The notes beneath the pieces are model-generated. The model did not search any database. It worked only from the letters and a program-made list of their open reading frames with translations, and was not told the origin of the DNA. Below, one piece after another: positions 50,699 through 59,047 of a stretch of 64,000 nt of DNA; the stretch's first letter is position 1, and each line of letters begins with the position of its first letter. The position numbers and the translations under genes are program-made. The stretch lies in NCBI RefSeq assembly GCF_036099295.1, contig NZ_CP107976.1, positions 4,898,001-4,962,000 on the forward strand. Direction: 5' to 3'. The DNA comes from Streptomyces sp. NBC_00358. Its GTDB lineage: Bacteria; Actinomycetota; Actinomycetes; Streptomycetales; Streptomycetaceae.

Positions 50699-52222
50699 AT
50701 GGGATCGGAGCAGATCCGCCGCTGGGAGTCGGGAGCACTCGCGCACGCCGTCACGGACCCCTTCGGCCAGGGACCCGTTCCCTGGCTCCGCGGCAGCGAG
50801 ACCTATTTCGACGACACGGGCCATGTCGTCCCCTGGTACCTGGACACCGACGCGCCCCAGGCACCCCAGCAGGCGAGCGGCGCCTCCCGGATCCCGTCCC
50901 CGCGCTCCGGCACCCGCGCCCGCACGGGCCCCGGAGGCCCCCGCTCGGCCGACGACGTCCACCGCCAGATCAAGGGCTTCACCACCACGGGTGCCGCCGC
51001 CCCCGGCGAGTCCATCGACTTCCACGTCACGGTCGACCCGCCGCAGGAGTTCAGCGTCGACATCTACCGCATCGGCCACTACGGCGGCGACGGCGCCAGC
51101 AAGATCACCACGAGTCCGCGGCTCTCCGGCATCGTCCAGCCGTCGCCGCTCACCGCCGATCGCACCGTCTCCTGCCATCACTGGTGGCTCTCCTGGCGGC
51201 TGCAGATCCCGTCCTACTGGAGCATCGGCGCCTACGTCGCCGTCCTCACCACCGTCGACGGCTACCGCTCCCACGTCCCCTTCACGGTCCGCAACCACCA
51301 GACCGCCGATCTGCTCCTGCTGCTCCCCGACATCACCTGGCAGGCGTACAACCTGTACCCGGAGGACGGTCACACCGGCGCCAGCCTCTACCACGCGTGG
51401 GACGAGAACGGCCGGCTGCTCGGCGAGGCCGACGCCGCGACGACCGTCTCGTTCGACCGCCCCTACGCGGGCGCGGGCCTCCCCCTCCATGTGGGCCACG
51501 CCTACGACTTCATCCGCTGGGCCGAGCGCTACGGTTACGACCTCGCCTACGCCGACGCCCGCGACCTGCACGCCGGCCGCGTCGACCCCACCCGCTACCG
51601 GGGCCTGGTCTTCCCGGGCCACGACGAGTACTGGTCGCCGCAGATGCGCCGCACCACGGAACTCGCCCGCGAGCACGGCACCTCGCTCGTCTTCCTCTCC
51701 GCCAACACCATGTACTGGCAGGTGGAGCTGGGCCCTTCCCCGTCGGGCGTCGCCGACCGGCTGCTGACCTGCCGGAAACGCCGGGGTCCGGGCAAGCCCG
51801 CCCTCTGGCGGGAGATCGACCGCCCGGAGCAGCAGCTCATCGGCATCCAGTACGCGGGACGCGTCCCCGAGCCGCAGCCGCTGATCGTCCGCAACGCCGA
51901 CCACTGGCTGTGGGAGGCGACCGGCGCGCACGACGGCGACGAGGTGGAGGGCATGGTCGCCGGTGAGGCGGACCGTTACTTCCCGCGCACGCCACTGCCG
52001 GAGCACCAGGACCGCATCCTCCTCGCGCACTCCCCGTACCCGGACAGCGAGGGAGTCCTGCGCCATCAGGAGACCTCGCTCTACCGGGCCCCGTCCGGCG
52101 CGCTGGTCTTCGCGTCCGGGACGTTCGCGTGGTCCCCGGCCCTCGACCGCCCCGGCCACGTGGACCCCCGTATCCAGCGGGCGACCGCCAATCTCCTCGA
52201 CCGCATCTGCAAACACGACTGA
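50699..52222 (+). CDS. N,N-dimethylformamidase beta-subunit-like protein
   Basis: A 507-residue protein with the DMFase large-subunit C-terminal domain: EFSVDIYRIGHYGGDGA, LLLLLPDITWQAYNLY, and LVFPGHDEYWSPQMRR, whose EYW is conserved in the family; DMFase holds an iron by Tyr and Glu residues, so an iron-dependent hydrolase is possible. A dedicated small subunit is absent nearby. ATG 50699 has GGGAGGGGAG upstream. Placed between purD and purC; the substrate is unknown. Confidence 0.75.
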   Translation: MGSEQIRRWESGALAHAVTDPFGQGPVPWLRGSETYFDDTGHVVPWYLDTDAPQAPQQASGASRIPSPRSGTRARTGPGGPRSADDVHRQIKGFTTTGAAAPGESIDFHVTVDPPQEFSVDIYRIGHYGGDGASKITTSPRLSGIVQPSPLTADRTVSCHHWWLSWRLQIPSYWSIGAYVAVLTTVDGYRSHVPFTVRNHQTADLLLLLPDITWQAYNLYPEDGHTGASLYHAWDENGRLLGEADAATTVSFDRPYAGAGLPLHVGHAYDFIRWAERYGYDLAYADARDLHAGRVDPTRYRGLVFPGHDEYWSPQMRRTTELAREHGTSLVFLSANTMYWQVELGPSPSGVADRLLTCRKRRGPGKPALWREIDRPEQQLIGIQYAGRVPEPQPLIVRNADHWLWEATGAHDGDEVEGMVAGEADRYFPRTPLPEHQDRILLAHSPYPDSEGVLRHQETSLYRAPSGALVFASGTFAWSPALDRPGHVDPRIQRATANLLDRICKHD

Positions 52223-52366
52223 GACACGACCGAGGAAGCCCCGCCGGGCGCCCCGTGGCACACCCGCGGCGCGGACACCCGCACCCGCACATGGCGCCCC
52301 CTGTCCGAACCCGCTCGCCCCATACGGGAGAATCGAGGCAGTTGGACATAACCACGGGGAGGAACC

Positions 52367-53266
52367 GTGTCCGGATTCGTCGAAAAGCCCGAGCCCCTTC
52401 AGGTGCCGGGTCTGGTGCATCTGCACACCGGCAAGGTGCGCGATCTGTACCAGAACGAGGCGGGCGACCTCGTGATGGTCGCCAGCGACCGCATCTCCGC
52501 CTACGACTGGGTTCTCCCCACCGAGATCCCCGACAAGGGCCGCACACTCACCCAGCTCTCCCTGTGGTGGTTCGACCAGCTCGCCGAGCTGGCGCCCAAC
52601 CACGTGCTGAGCACCGAACTCCCGCCGGGCGCCCCGGCCGACTGGGCCGGCCGCACCCTGATCTGCAAGTCCCTGCGGATGGCGCCCGTCGAGTGCGTCG
52701 CCCGCGGCTATCTGACCGGCTCGGGCCTCGTCGAGTACAACGAGTCCCGCACGGTCTGCGGCCTCGCGCTCCCCGAGGGTCTCGTCGACGGCTCGGAACT
52801 CCCCGCGCCGATCTTCACCCCGGCCACCAAGGCCGCGGTCGGCGAGCACGACGAGAACGTGTCGTACGAGGAGGTCGCCCGCCAGGTCGGCGCCGACACC
52901 GCCGCCGAGCTGCGCCAGGCGACCCTCGCCGTCTACGGCCGTGCCCGCGACATCGCGCGCGACCGGGGCATCATCCTCGCGGACACCAAGTTCGAGTTCG
53001 GCTACGAGGGCGAGACGCTCGTCCTCGCCGACGAGGTGCTGACCCCGGACTCCTCGCGTTTCTGGCCCGCCGACGTCTGGGAGCCGGGCCACGCCCAGCC
53101 GTCCTTCGACAAGCAGTACGTCCGCGACTGGCTGACCTCCGCGGAGTCGGGCTGGGACCGCAGGAGCGAGCAGCCGCCGCCGGCCCTGCCCGAGCACGTC
53201 GTGGCGGCCACCCGCGCCAAGTACATCGAGGCGTACGAGCGCCTGACCGGCGTCAGCTGGACCTGA
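52367..53266 (+). CDS. purC: Phosphoribosylaminoimidazole-succinocarboxamide synthase
   Basis: A 299-residue SAICAR synthase, which joins CAIR and aspartate with ATP in step 8 of purine synthesis. Motifs: HTGKVRDLY, VMVASDRISAYD, VECVARGYLTGSGLVEY, ILADTKFEFGYE (metal site) and LTPDSSRFWP. GTG 52367 follows GGGGAGGAACC. Length is standard for the longer SAICAR synthetases. Downstream lies tRNA-Gly(GCC) on the other strand. Confidence 0.97.
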   Translation: MSGFVEKPEPLQVPGLVHLHTGKVRDLYQNEAGDLVMVASDRISAYDWVLPTEIPDKGRTLTQLSLWWFDQLAELAPNHVLSTELPPGAPADWAGRTLICKSLRMAPVECVARGYLTGSGLVEYNESRTVCGLALPEGLVDGSELPAPIFTPATKAAVGEHDENVSYEEVARQVGADTAAELRQATLAVYGRARDIARDRGIILADTKFEFGYEGETLVLADEVLTPDSSRFWPADVWEPGHAQPSFDKQYVRDWLTSAESGWDRRSEQPPPALPEHVVAATRAKYIEAYERLTGVSWT

Positions 53267-53351
53267 CCTCACCACGGGCCCGGCCTACCGGGCCCCGACC
53301 TCGCACCGGGCCCGGCCATCCGCCGGGCCCGGCAGCGGGCCGGAGCACACG

Positions 53352-53384
53352 AAGAAGCCCCCGACCACAGGCCGGGGGCTTCTT
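53352..53384. terminator. Terminator between purC and tRNA-Gly
   Basis: AAGAAGCCCCCG and CGGGGGCTTCTT form a 12-bp stem and 9-nt loop; T-rich on the plus side (CTTCTTTAC) and usable on both strands. Confidence 0.85.
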
Positions 53385-53387
53385 TAC

Positions 53388-53463
53388 TGGAGCGGACGAC
53401 CAGGTTCGAACTGGCGACCTCAACCTTGGCAAGGTTGCGCTCTACCAACTGAGCTACGTCCGC
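53388..53463 (-). tRNA. tRNA-Gly (anticodon GCC), copy 1
   Basis: A 76-nt tRNA including encoded CCA: acceptor GCGGACG/CGTCCGC, discriminator T, D loop with GG, anticodon loop TTGCCAA, T arm CCAGTTCGAACCTGG. Reads GGC/GGU. Canonical in all arms; identical to the copy at 57657-57732. Confidence 0.96.
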
Positions 53464-53485
53464 ATGCGCCGTGGCGCGACAGCCA

Positions 53486-54175
53486 CTATACCCAACCTCG
53501 CTCCCGTGCGAGACGCACCGCGGCATGCCGATTCTCCGCGCCCAGCTTGGACGCGGCCGACGACAGATAGTTCCGTACGGTCCCCTGGGACAGCGCGGCC
53601 CGTTCCGCGATCTCCGCCACGGGTGCCCCGTCGGCGGCGAATTCGAGCACCTCCGCCTCGCGAGCGGTCAGCGGTGAGTCCCCGGCGGAGATCGCGTCCG
53701 CCGCCAACTCCGGGTCCACATAACGGTTTCCCGCGTGCACGGTACGGATGATCTCCGCGAGCCGCCGCGCGCTCACGGTCTTCGGGACGAACCCGCGCAC
53801 ACCCGCCGCGAGCGCCCGCTTCAGATGCCCCGGCCGTCCGTGACTCGTCACGATGAGCACCTGGCAGCCCGGCAGTTCGGCCCGTAGGGATGTGGCCACG
53901 CTCACACCGTCCGCCCCCGGCATCTGGAGATCCAGTACGGCGACATCGGGCACATGCGCCCGTGCCATCGCCAGCGCCTCCGGCCCGGTCGCCGCCTCGG
54001 CCACCACGACCAGGTCGTCCTCCAGCCCGAGCAGCGCGGCCAGTGCTCCCCGGATCAGATGCTCGTCGTCGGCGAGCAGCAGCCGTACGGGACGCCCGGC
54101 CGCCGACAGCCCGCTCGCCCCGGACGCTTCGGTGGCTTCGGTCGCTCCGGTCTCCCCGGACGCTCCGGACGTCAT
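53486..54175 (-). CDS. NarL-type response regulator (DesR-like)
   Basis: A 229-residue regulator. Receiver: LLADDEHLIRGALAALL, phosphoacceptor in VAVLDLQMPGADG, Thr in IVTSHG, Lys in FVPKTV. Output: LTAREAEVLEFAADGAPVAEIAERAALSQGTVRNYLSSAASKL is described by parts as a LuxR helix-turn-helix. The first 27 residues are a low-complexity Thr/Ser/Ala/Glu tail. ATG 54175 overlaps the kinase stop (ATGA). Confidence 0.9.
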   Translation of the reverse strand: MTSGASGETGATEATEASGASGLSAAGRPVRLLLADDEHLIRGALAALLGLEDDLVVVAEAATGPEALAMARAHVPDVAVLDLQMPGADGVSVATSLRAELPGCQVLIVTSHGRPGHLKRALAAGVRGFVPKTVSARRLAEIIRTVHAGNRYVDPELAADAISAGDSPLTAREAEVLEFAADGAPVAEIAERAALSQGTVRNYLSSAASKLGAENRHAAVRLARERGWV

Positions 54176-55617
54176 GGCCTGGCCTCTCTCACCTGGTGCG
54201 GGAAGGCTGCCGACGACGTGCCGGTCTCCGTGCCCGGGTCGCCGCCCCCGGTCCCGCCCTTGCCCGTGCCGCTGTCCATGCCTCTGCCCCTGCCTCTGTC
54301 CTGGGCGCTGTTTGCGCCGTCGGCCCGGTGTACGTCCGCGGGCTCGTCCACGGTCCCGCCTCCTGGGCCGTCCCGGTCGGGGGAGACCGGCAGAGGCACC
54401 TCGGCCGCGAGGCGGAACATTCCGCCGCTCGCGTCGGCCCGCAGCACCCCGTCCACCACCCCCAGCCGCTCCCGCAGCCCCACGAGCCCGGTCCCTCGCC
54501 GCTCCCCGGAGTTCCCGTCCGGCCCGGGGCCCGGCCCGCCGCCTTCCGGCACCCCGTCGTTCTCGACGGTGAGCGTCACCCGGTCCTCGGCCACCCGCAG
54601 GGTCAGCGCGCATCTTCTGGCGTCCCCGTGCCGCAGCACGTTCGTGGTGGCCTCCCGGACGACCCAGCCCAGCGCCGACTGCACCTGCGCCGGCAGCTCC
54701 GCGGCGCTGCCGGTGATGGCGCAGTCGATGCCGGCGGCGGTCAACACGCCCTGGGCTCCGGCCAGTTCGTTGGCCAGGTCGGCATCGCGGTACCCCCGTA
54801 CGACCTCCCGTACCTCCCGTTGCGACTCCTGGGCGATCCGCTGTACCTCGGTCATCTGGTCCACGGCCTCGGGGCGCCCGCGCCTGGCGAGCTGCACCGC
54901 GAGCTCGCTCTTGAGGGCGATCACCGCGAGGTTGCGGCCCATCACGTCGTGCAGATCACGGCCGAAGCGCAGCCGTTCCTCGGCGACGGCGAGCCGGGCG
55001 CGGGTCTCGCGGGCCGCGTCGAGTTCGTAGACGGCGTCGAGCAGCCAGACGGAGAAGGCCGCGGTGAACGTGAGGAAACCGGCGGTCAGCAGGACCAGGA
55101 CGGCGGTGACCAGCGCGGCGGGGCCCGGGAAGCCGAGCGGGACGGAGAGCGCGCCGGCGCCCGCGGCCGCTCCGAGCACGGCATACGTCATACGGCGCCT
55201 GTCACGCGTCCCGAGGGCGATCGTGCCCGCGCCGAACGCGGTGACGCCGACGAGGAGCGAGGAGGCCACCAGGAACTCGCCGTCGCTCGTCGGGTGCCAG
55301 GGGGTGCCCGCGAGGAGGGCTCCCACGACGTCCACCGCGCAGGTGCCCACGGCCAGCGCGATCAGCGTCCGCCGGGGCCGGCGCCGGGTACCGCGCACCC
55401 AGTCCAGCGCCCGTGACGCGGTCACCGCGCAGAACACGGAGTGACCGCACACCAGCAGGAACAGCGCCCAGGACCGGGCCGCCGACACATTGCCGAAGAC
55501 GGGCAGCCCGATCGAGACGGCCTCGATCACGCTGAAGAAGTGGAACGACCACCGCGTGTACGTCTCGACCTTCGCCGGTGTGCTCTTGCCCCGCCACCAG
55601 CCGGACGGCCCGCTCAT
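54172..55617 (-). CDS. DesK-type sensor histidine kinase
   Basis: About 481 residues. Roughly six N-terminal helices form the sensor; the HisKA_3 motif is FGRDLHDVMGRNLAV with the phospho-His in DLHD, and the ATPase has VVREATTNVLRHG and GTGLVGLRERL. The C-terminal 60 residues are Gly/Ser/Asp-rich low complexity. ATG 55617 is chosen; the similar GGGGTGGGCATG at 55635 is an alternative start in a tandem duplication. Downstream of an ABC-2 pair, so it likely senses the membrane or a drug and controls that exporter. Confidence 0.88.
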   Translation of the reverse strand: MSGPSGWWRGKSTPAKVETYTRWSFHFFSVIEAVSIGLPVFGNVSAARSWALFLLVCGHSVFCAVTASRALDWVRGTRRRPRRTLIALAVGTCAVDVVGALLAGTPWHPTSDGEFLVASSLLVGVTAFGAGTIALGTRDRRRMTYAVLGAAAGAGALSVPLGFPGPAALVTAVLVLLTAGFLTFTAAFSVWLLDAVYELDAARETRARLAVAEERLRFGRDLHDVMGRNLAVIALKSELAVQLARRGRPEAVDQMTEVQRIAQESQREVREVVRGYRDADLANELAGAQGVLTAAGIDCAITGSAAELPAQVQSALGWVVREATTNVLRHGDARRCALTLRVAEDRVTLTVENDGVPEGGGPGPGPDGNSGERRGTGLVGLRERLGVVDGVLRADASGGMFRLAAEVPLPVSPDRDGPGGGTVDEPADVHRADGANSAQDRGRGRGMDSGTGKGGTGGGDPGTETGTSSAAFPHQVREARP

Positions 55618-55654
55618 GCCCACCCCCGCGTCCATGCCCACCCCGTGTCCACGG

Positions 55655-56458
55655 TCATCGCCGCGGCTCCCAGCGGAACCACCGTCGTACAGCAAACACC
55701 GCGATCACGGCCCAGGCCACCGCCATGGCGAGGGCGCCCGCGGTGTCGTGGCCGGAGAGGTGTCCGGTCCAGCCGCCGCGGATCAGGGTGATCACCGGTG
55801 TGAGGGGCAGCAGTTCGCAGAACGAGGCCATGTTGTCGGGCAGCGTCTCCAGGGGGATGACGGTGCCGGAGCCGAGCAGCGACACCAGCGTCAGGGGCGT
55901 GGCCGCGACCTGGGCACCCTCGACGCTCTTGCTGAAGCTCGCGGTGACGGCCGCGAGCGCCGGCCAGGTGATCAGCGCCGACAGGAGCCCCAGCACGACC
56001 AGTTGGGGCTCCTTGGGTGCCCCGACACCGAGCGTCACCCGGTAGGCGACGGTCAGGACCAGGCACTGGGCGAGACCGATCGCCACCGAGGGCAGCGCGG
56101 CACCCGCGAGGATCTCCACGTCCCGCAGCTCCCCGGTGCGCAGCCGCTTGAGGACGAGTTCCTCGCGGCGCGCCGCGTACACGCTCACCAGGGAGCTGTA
56201 GACGGCGAAGAGGAGCGAGAAGCCGATGGAGGACGGCAGCAGGATCGAGCCGACGGTGAGTCCGGTGCCCTTCAGATCCATCTGGTCGACGGTCGAGCGG
56301 AGCATGAACGGCATGGCCAGGGGCACGAACACCGCCGCCGCGAGCGTCGCCTTGGTGCGGCTCAGCAGCGTCAGCTCGGCGCGGGCCAGCGCTGACGTCC
56401 GGCCGGCCGCCGTGGTGAGCGCCCGTCCGGTGCCGGTGGTGACTGTCGTACCGCTCAT
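55655..56458 (-). CDS. ABC-2 type transporter permease
   Basis: A 267-residue membrane protein with six predicted helices of the ABC-2/DrrB kind; GVGAPKEPQLVVLGLLSALITWPALAAVTASFSKSVEGAQVAATPLT and GWTGHLSGHDTAGALAMA are typical by segments. ATG 56458 overlaps the ATPase stop (ATGA), so it is translationally coupled. Exports an unknown lipid or drug with the ATPase. Confidence 0.87.
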   Translation of the reverse strand: MSGTTVTTGTGRALTTAAGRTSALARAELTLLSRTKATLAAAVFVPLAMPFMLRSTVDQMDLKGTGLTVGSILLPSSIGFSLLFAVYSSLVSVYAARREELVLKRLRTGELRDVEILAGAALPSVAIGLAQCLVLTVAYRVTLGVGAPKEPQLVVLGLLSALITWPALAAVTASFSKSVEGAQVAATPLTLVSLLGSGTVIPLETLPDNMASFCELLPLTPVITLIRGGWTGHLSGHDTAGALAMAVAWAVIAVFAVRRWFRWEPRR

Positions 56459-57507
56459 GCCGCCGTACCCCTCTTCCGCGTCTCTGCCGCTGTCCCGCGC
56501 CGGGCCCCGGCCCGCCTCTTCCGGGCCCCCGCGGCCGGTTCCGCCGTCCTCGGTCCGTTCACGTCGTGCGCCGCCGCCTCCCGGGCGATCCGCAGGAACG
56601 ACTCCTCCAGGGAGGCCGAGCGCACATCGAGCCCCCGCAGCTCGACCCGCGCCCGCTCGGCCCACACCAGCAGCGCGGTGGCCGTCCGTTGCAGCTCGCC
56701 GGTGTGGAGCGTGATCATCCGGCCCGCCGTCTCATGGCTGCTCACGCCGATCTCCGGCAGCGGGGGCAGGTCGCCGGGGAAGAACCCGTCGGGCAGTTCG
56801 AAGGAGACGTGCGACGGCTGGGAGGCGGTCACCTCGGCGGGAGTGCCGAGGGCCGCGATCCGTCCCTCGTGCAGGATCGCCAGCCGGTCCGCGAGTACCT
56901 CGGCCTCTTCCAGATAGTGGGTGGTCAGCAGGACCGTGGTCCCGCCGTCGCGCAGCGCGCGCACCAACTCCCAGGTGTTCCGGCGGCCTTCCACGTCGAG
57001 TCCGGTCGTGGGTTCGTCGAGGAAGAGGATCTCCGGGTCGCCGAGGAGCGCGAGCGCCAGGTCCAGGCGCCGCTTCTCGCCGCCGGACAACTGCTTCACG
57101 CGTACGTCGGAGCGGTGCGCGAGACCGACCATGTCCAGCGCCTGGTCCGTGGGCCGGGCACCGCTGGTGCAGCCCGCCCACATCCGGGTGGTCTCGGCGA
57201 CCGTCAGCTCGGAAGGGAAGCCGCCTTCCTGGAGCATCATGCCGATCCGGGGCCGTAGGGCGGCCCGGTCCGTATGCGGATCGTGCCCGAGAACCCGTAC
57301 GCGACCGCCCGTCGGGGGAGCGAGCCCCTCGATCAGTTCGACGGTGGACGTCTTGCCCGCGCCATTGGTGCCGAGGAGGGCGAAGAGCTCACCGCGGCCC
57401 ACGGAGAAGGTGATTCCGCGCAGCGCCTCGAAATCTCTTCCGTCGCCCCCGTACACGCGCCGCAGATCGGTGACCTCGATCACGTCATCCTGCTCGTTCG
57501 TGTTCAT
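56455..57507 (-). CDS. ABC transporter ATP-binding protein
   Basis: A 350-residue DrrA/CcmA-type ATPase. Walker A LGTNGAGKTS, Q-loop MMLQEGGF, signature LSGGEKRRLD, Walker B ILFLDEPTTGLD, H-loop TTHYLEE. The C-terminal 110 residues are an extension ending in a basic stretch, longer than the usual 300. Heads the operon ABC ATPase - permease - DesK - DesR. ATG 57507; the ribosome site is weak. Confidence 0.92.
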   Translation of the reverse strand: MNTNEQDDVIEVTDLRRVYGGDGRDFEALRGITFSVGRGELFALLGTNGAGKTSTVELIEGLAPPTGGRVRVLGHDPHTDRAALRPRIGMMLQEGGFPSELTVAETTRMWAGCTSGARPTDQALDMVGLAHRSDVRVKQLSGGEKRRLDLALALLGDPEILFLDEPTTGLDVEGRRNTWELVRALRDGGTTVLLTTHYLEEAEVLADRLAILHEGRIAALGTPAEVTASQPSHVSFELPDGFFPGDLPPLPEIGVSSHETAGRMITLHTGELQRTATALLVWAERARVELRGLDVRSASLEESFLRIAREAAAHDVNGPRTAEPAAGARKRRAGARRGTAAETRKRGTAA

Positions 57508-57620
57508 GGAATCAGCGTCCCGGCGGACCGGTCCCGGCAGCAGTGCGGGTTGTCATCACTCCGCATGACAAATGTCAGACGGCACCCGGACGCGAGCGGC
57601 CGGCGATACGTGAACACGAG

Positions 57621-57650
57621 AAAGGCCCCGGTCTGTTGACCGGGGCCTTT
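57621..57650 (-). terminator. Terminator after tRNA-Gly(GCC) copy 2
   Basis: AAAGGCCCCGGTC and GACCGGGGCCTTT form a 13-bp stem with a 4-nt loop, 7 bp after the tRNA 3' end on the minus strand; T run at the end. Confidence 0.9.
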
Positions 57651-57656
57651 GCATCG

Positions 57657-57732
57657 TGGAGCGGACGACCAGGTTCGAACTGGCGACCTCAACCTTGGCA
57701 AGGTTGCGCTCTACCAACTGAGCTACGTCCGC
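57657..57732 (-). tRNA. tRNA-Gly (anticodon GCC), copy 2
   Basis: Identical to the copy at 53388-53463 over its whole length, including CCA. Transcribed after the tRNA-Gly(UCC) gene 118 bp upstream on the same strand. Confidence 0.96.
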
Positions 57733-57788
57733 ATTGCCTCCGACCGGCTTCCACCGATCGGCGCGAGCACCACCTTACCTGATCCTTC

Positions 57789-57826
57789 CCCAAGCTCTCG
57801 ACAAGCTGGAGCAGGGAGGGAACCCC
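57789..57826. repeat. Dispersed hairpin repeat, second copy
   Basis: On the minus strand GGGGTTCCCTCCCTGCTCC, AGCTTGTCGAGAGCTTGGGG is a variant of the hairpin inside the MITE-like element (22161-22196), sharing CCTGCTC and GAGCTTGGGG. Lies between tRNA-Gly(UCC) and tRNA-Gly(GCC). Confidence 0.55.
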
Positions 57827-57850
57827 GACTGGAGTCGGTAAGAGATGCAG

Positions 57851-57922
57851 AGCGGGTGACAGGAATTGCACACTGCGCCTTCCCCCTGGAAGGGGGATGT
57901 TCTGCTACTGAACTACACCCGC
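57851..57922 (-). tRNA. tRNA-Gly (anticodon UCC) with unusual D and T arms
   Basis: A 72-nt tRNA: acceptor GCGGGTG/CACCCGC, discriminator T, D stem GTTC/GAAC, anticodon stem TCCCC/GGGGA with loop CTTCCAG (anticodon TCC). The D loop AGTAGCA lacks the G18-G19 pair. The T arm reads CAGTG-TGCAATT-CCTGT, without the TTC signature and with a badly paired stem; a shifted GCAG/CTGT stem is possible. CCA is not encoded. It should read GGA/GGG if functional in translation. Confidence 0.85.
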
Positions 57923-58104
57923 ACGACCTTCGGGTTTCGGCCTTTCGGCTTGGCCCCTCGGCGTGTTCCAGACTCTAGCTGATCGGATGGGGGTCAGCGC
58001 AAGTCGGTTGTTCCAGGGTCCGGCGGCGGGGTCCACCGGGCGTCCCACCCGGGCCGGGGGCCCGGTCGAGGGGTCCGTCGGGCACCCCGCCCGAGCCCGC
58101 CGGC

Positions 58105-58422
58105 TCAGTGCGATTCGGCGAACGCCTCGTAGACCCGCTTGGGGATCCGGCCGCGCGGCGGCACGTCCATCTTGTTGGAGCGGGCCCAGGCGCGGACCGC
58201 GGCCGGATCGGGCGTCAGCGCGGTGTGCGTGTACGCCTTCCCGGACTTCGACTGCTTGCGGCCGGCCTCGACGTAGGGCTCGAGCGCCTTACGCAGTTCC
58301 TCGGCATTGGATGGATTGAGGTCGATCTCGTACGACTTGCCGTCGAGTCCGAAGGCGATCGTTTCCGCCGCTTCCGAGCCGTCGATGTCGTCAAACAGAG
58401 TGACCACGACACGCTGCGCCAC
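58105..58422 (-). CDS. lsrL: Lsr2-family nucleoid-associated protein (LsrL-like)
   Basis: A 105-residue xenogeneic silencer. N-terminal dimerisation domain VVVTLFDDIDGSEAAETIAFGLDGKSYEIDL; C-terminal DNA-binding domain VRAWARSNKMDVPPRGRIPKRVYEAF with the minor-groove RGR motif intact. Streptomyces have two copies; the paralogue beside purSQL is LsrL (SCO4076 in S. coelicolor, from memory). GTG 58422. It binds AT-rich DNA; the divergent gap to purS is the most AT-rich part of the window. Confidence 0.9.
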   Translation of the reverse strand: MAQRVVVTLFDDIDGSEAAETIAFGLDGKSYEIDLNPSNAEELRKALEPYVEAGRKQSKSGKAYTHTALTPDPAAVRAWARSNKMDVPPRGRIPKRVYEAFAESH

Positions 58423-58702
58423 GAATATCGGTCCCTTCGTGCGACACCTCTGCGATCAACGGTCATGACGTGCGCGGACGTCACGGAGTTGTCGGTGAGA
58501 TGTCGACTGTCCGGCTGTTATTGAGCAAAGTATCGGCTATTGCCAATTCATTTGTACAGTGCCCGGCATTGCATTGTGAAGCCCGACTAAATCCCCCCGC
58601 GTGTCCGAAGGCAATGGGGTCCTGCCGCTCTTCTGCGGTTTTTCCCAGGATTTTCCGTGCACGCCCCCGCGTCGATGCGGGATCGTGATGGGGGTCACGT
58701 AG

Positions 58703-58746
58703 GATTCTACGAATCTACGCGAGTAGAAATTTTGTACGGGTAGTCT
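58703..58746 (+). promoter_or_regulatory. purS promoter region with abutting palindromes
   Basis: GATTC-TAC-GAATC (58703-58715) and TCTAC-GCGA-GTAGA (58714-58727) adjoin, and TAGTCT (58741-58746) is a plausible -10 about 38 bp before the purS start. The palindromes occupy the -35 area, so a repressor site for the purSQL operon is likely. The rest of the 361-bp gap (58423-58783) is AT-rich and contains no gene. Confidence 0.5.
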
Positions 58747-58783
58747 GAAGGGACCTGCTCAGCACCACACACCGGGAGTGCCA

Positions 58784-59047
58784 GTGGCACGCGTCGTAGT
58801 CGACGTCATGCTCAAGCCGGAGATCCTCGACCCCCAGGGCCAGGCGGTGCAGCGTGCACTGCCGCGCCTCGGTTTCGAAGGTGTCTCCGACGTCCGTCAG
58901 GGAAAGCGATTCGAACTGGAAGTGGACGGACCGGTGGACGACGCCGCGCTCGCCCGCATCCATGAACTGGCGGAATCCTTCCTCGCCAACACCGTGATCG
59001 AGGACTTCACCGTCAAGGTCGAGGAAGTCGCGGAGGCCGGAAAGTGA
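58784..59047 (+). CDS. purS: Phosphoribosylformylglycinamidine synthase subunit PurS
   Basis: An 87-residue small subunit that bridges PurQ and PurL and helps channel ammonia in FGAM synthesis. VVVDVMLKPEILDPQGQAVQRALPRLGFEGVSDVRQGKRFEL is the whole conserved core, given by its parts VDVMLKP, DPQG, and RQGK. GTG 58784 has GGGAG 5 bp upstream; GTG 58778 is less likely. Overlaps purQ by GTGA. Confidence 0.93.
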   Translation: MARVVVDVMLKPEILDPQGQAVQRALPRLGFEGVSDVRQGKRFELEVDGPVDDAALARIHELAESFLANTVIEDFTVKVEEVAEAGK

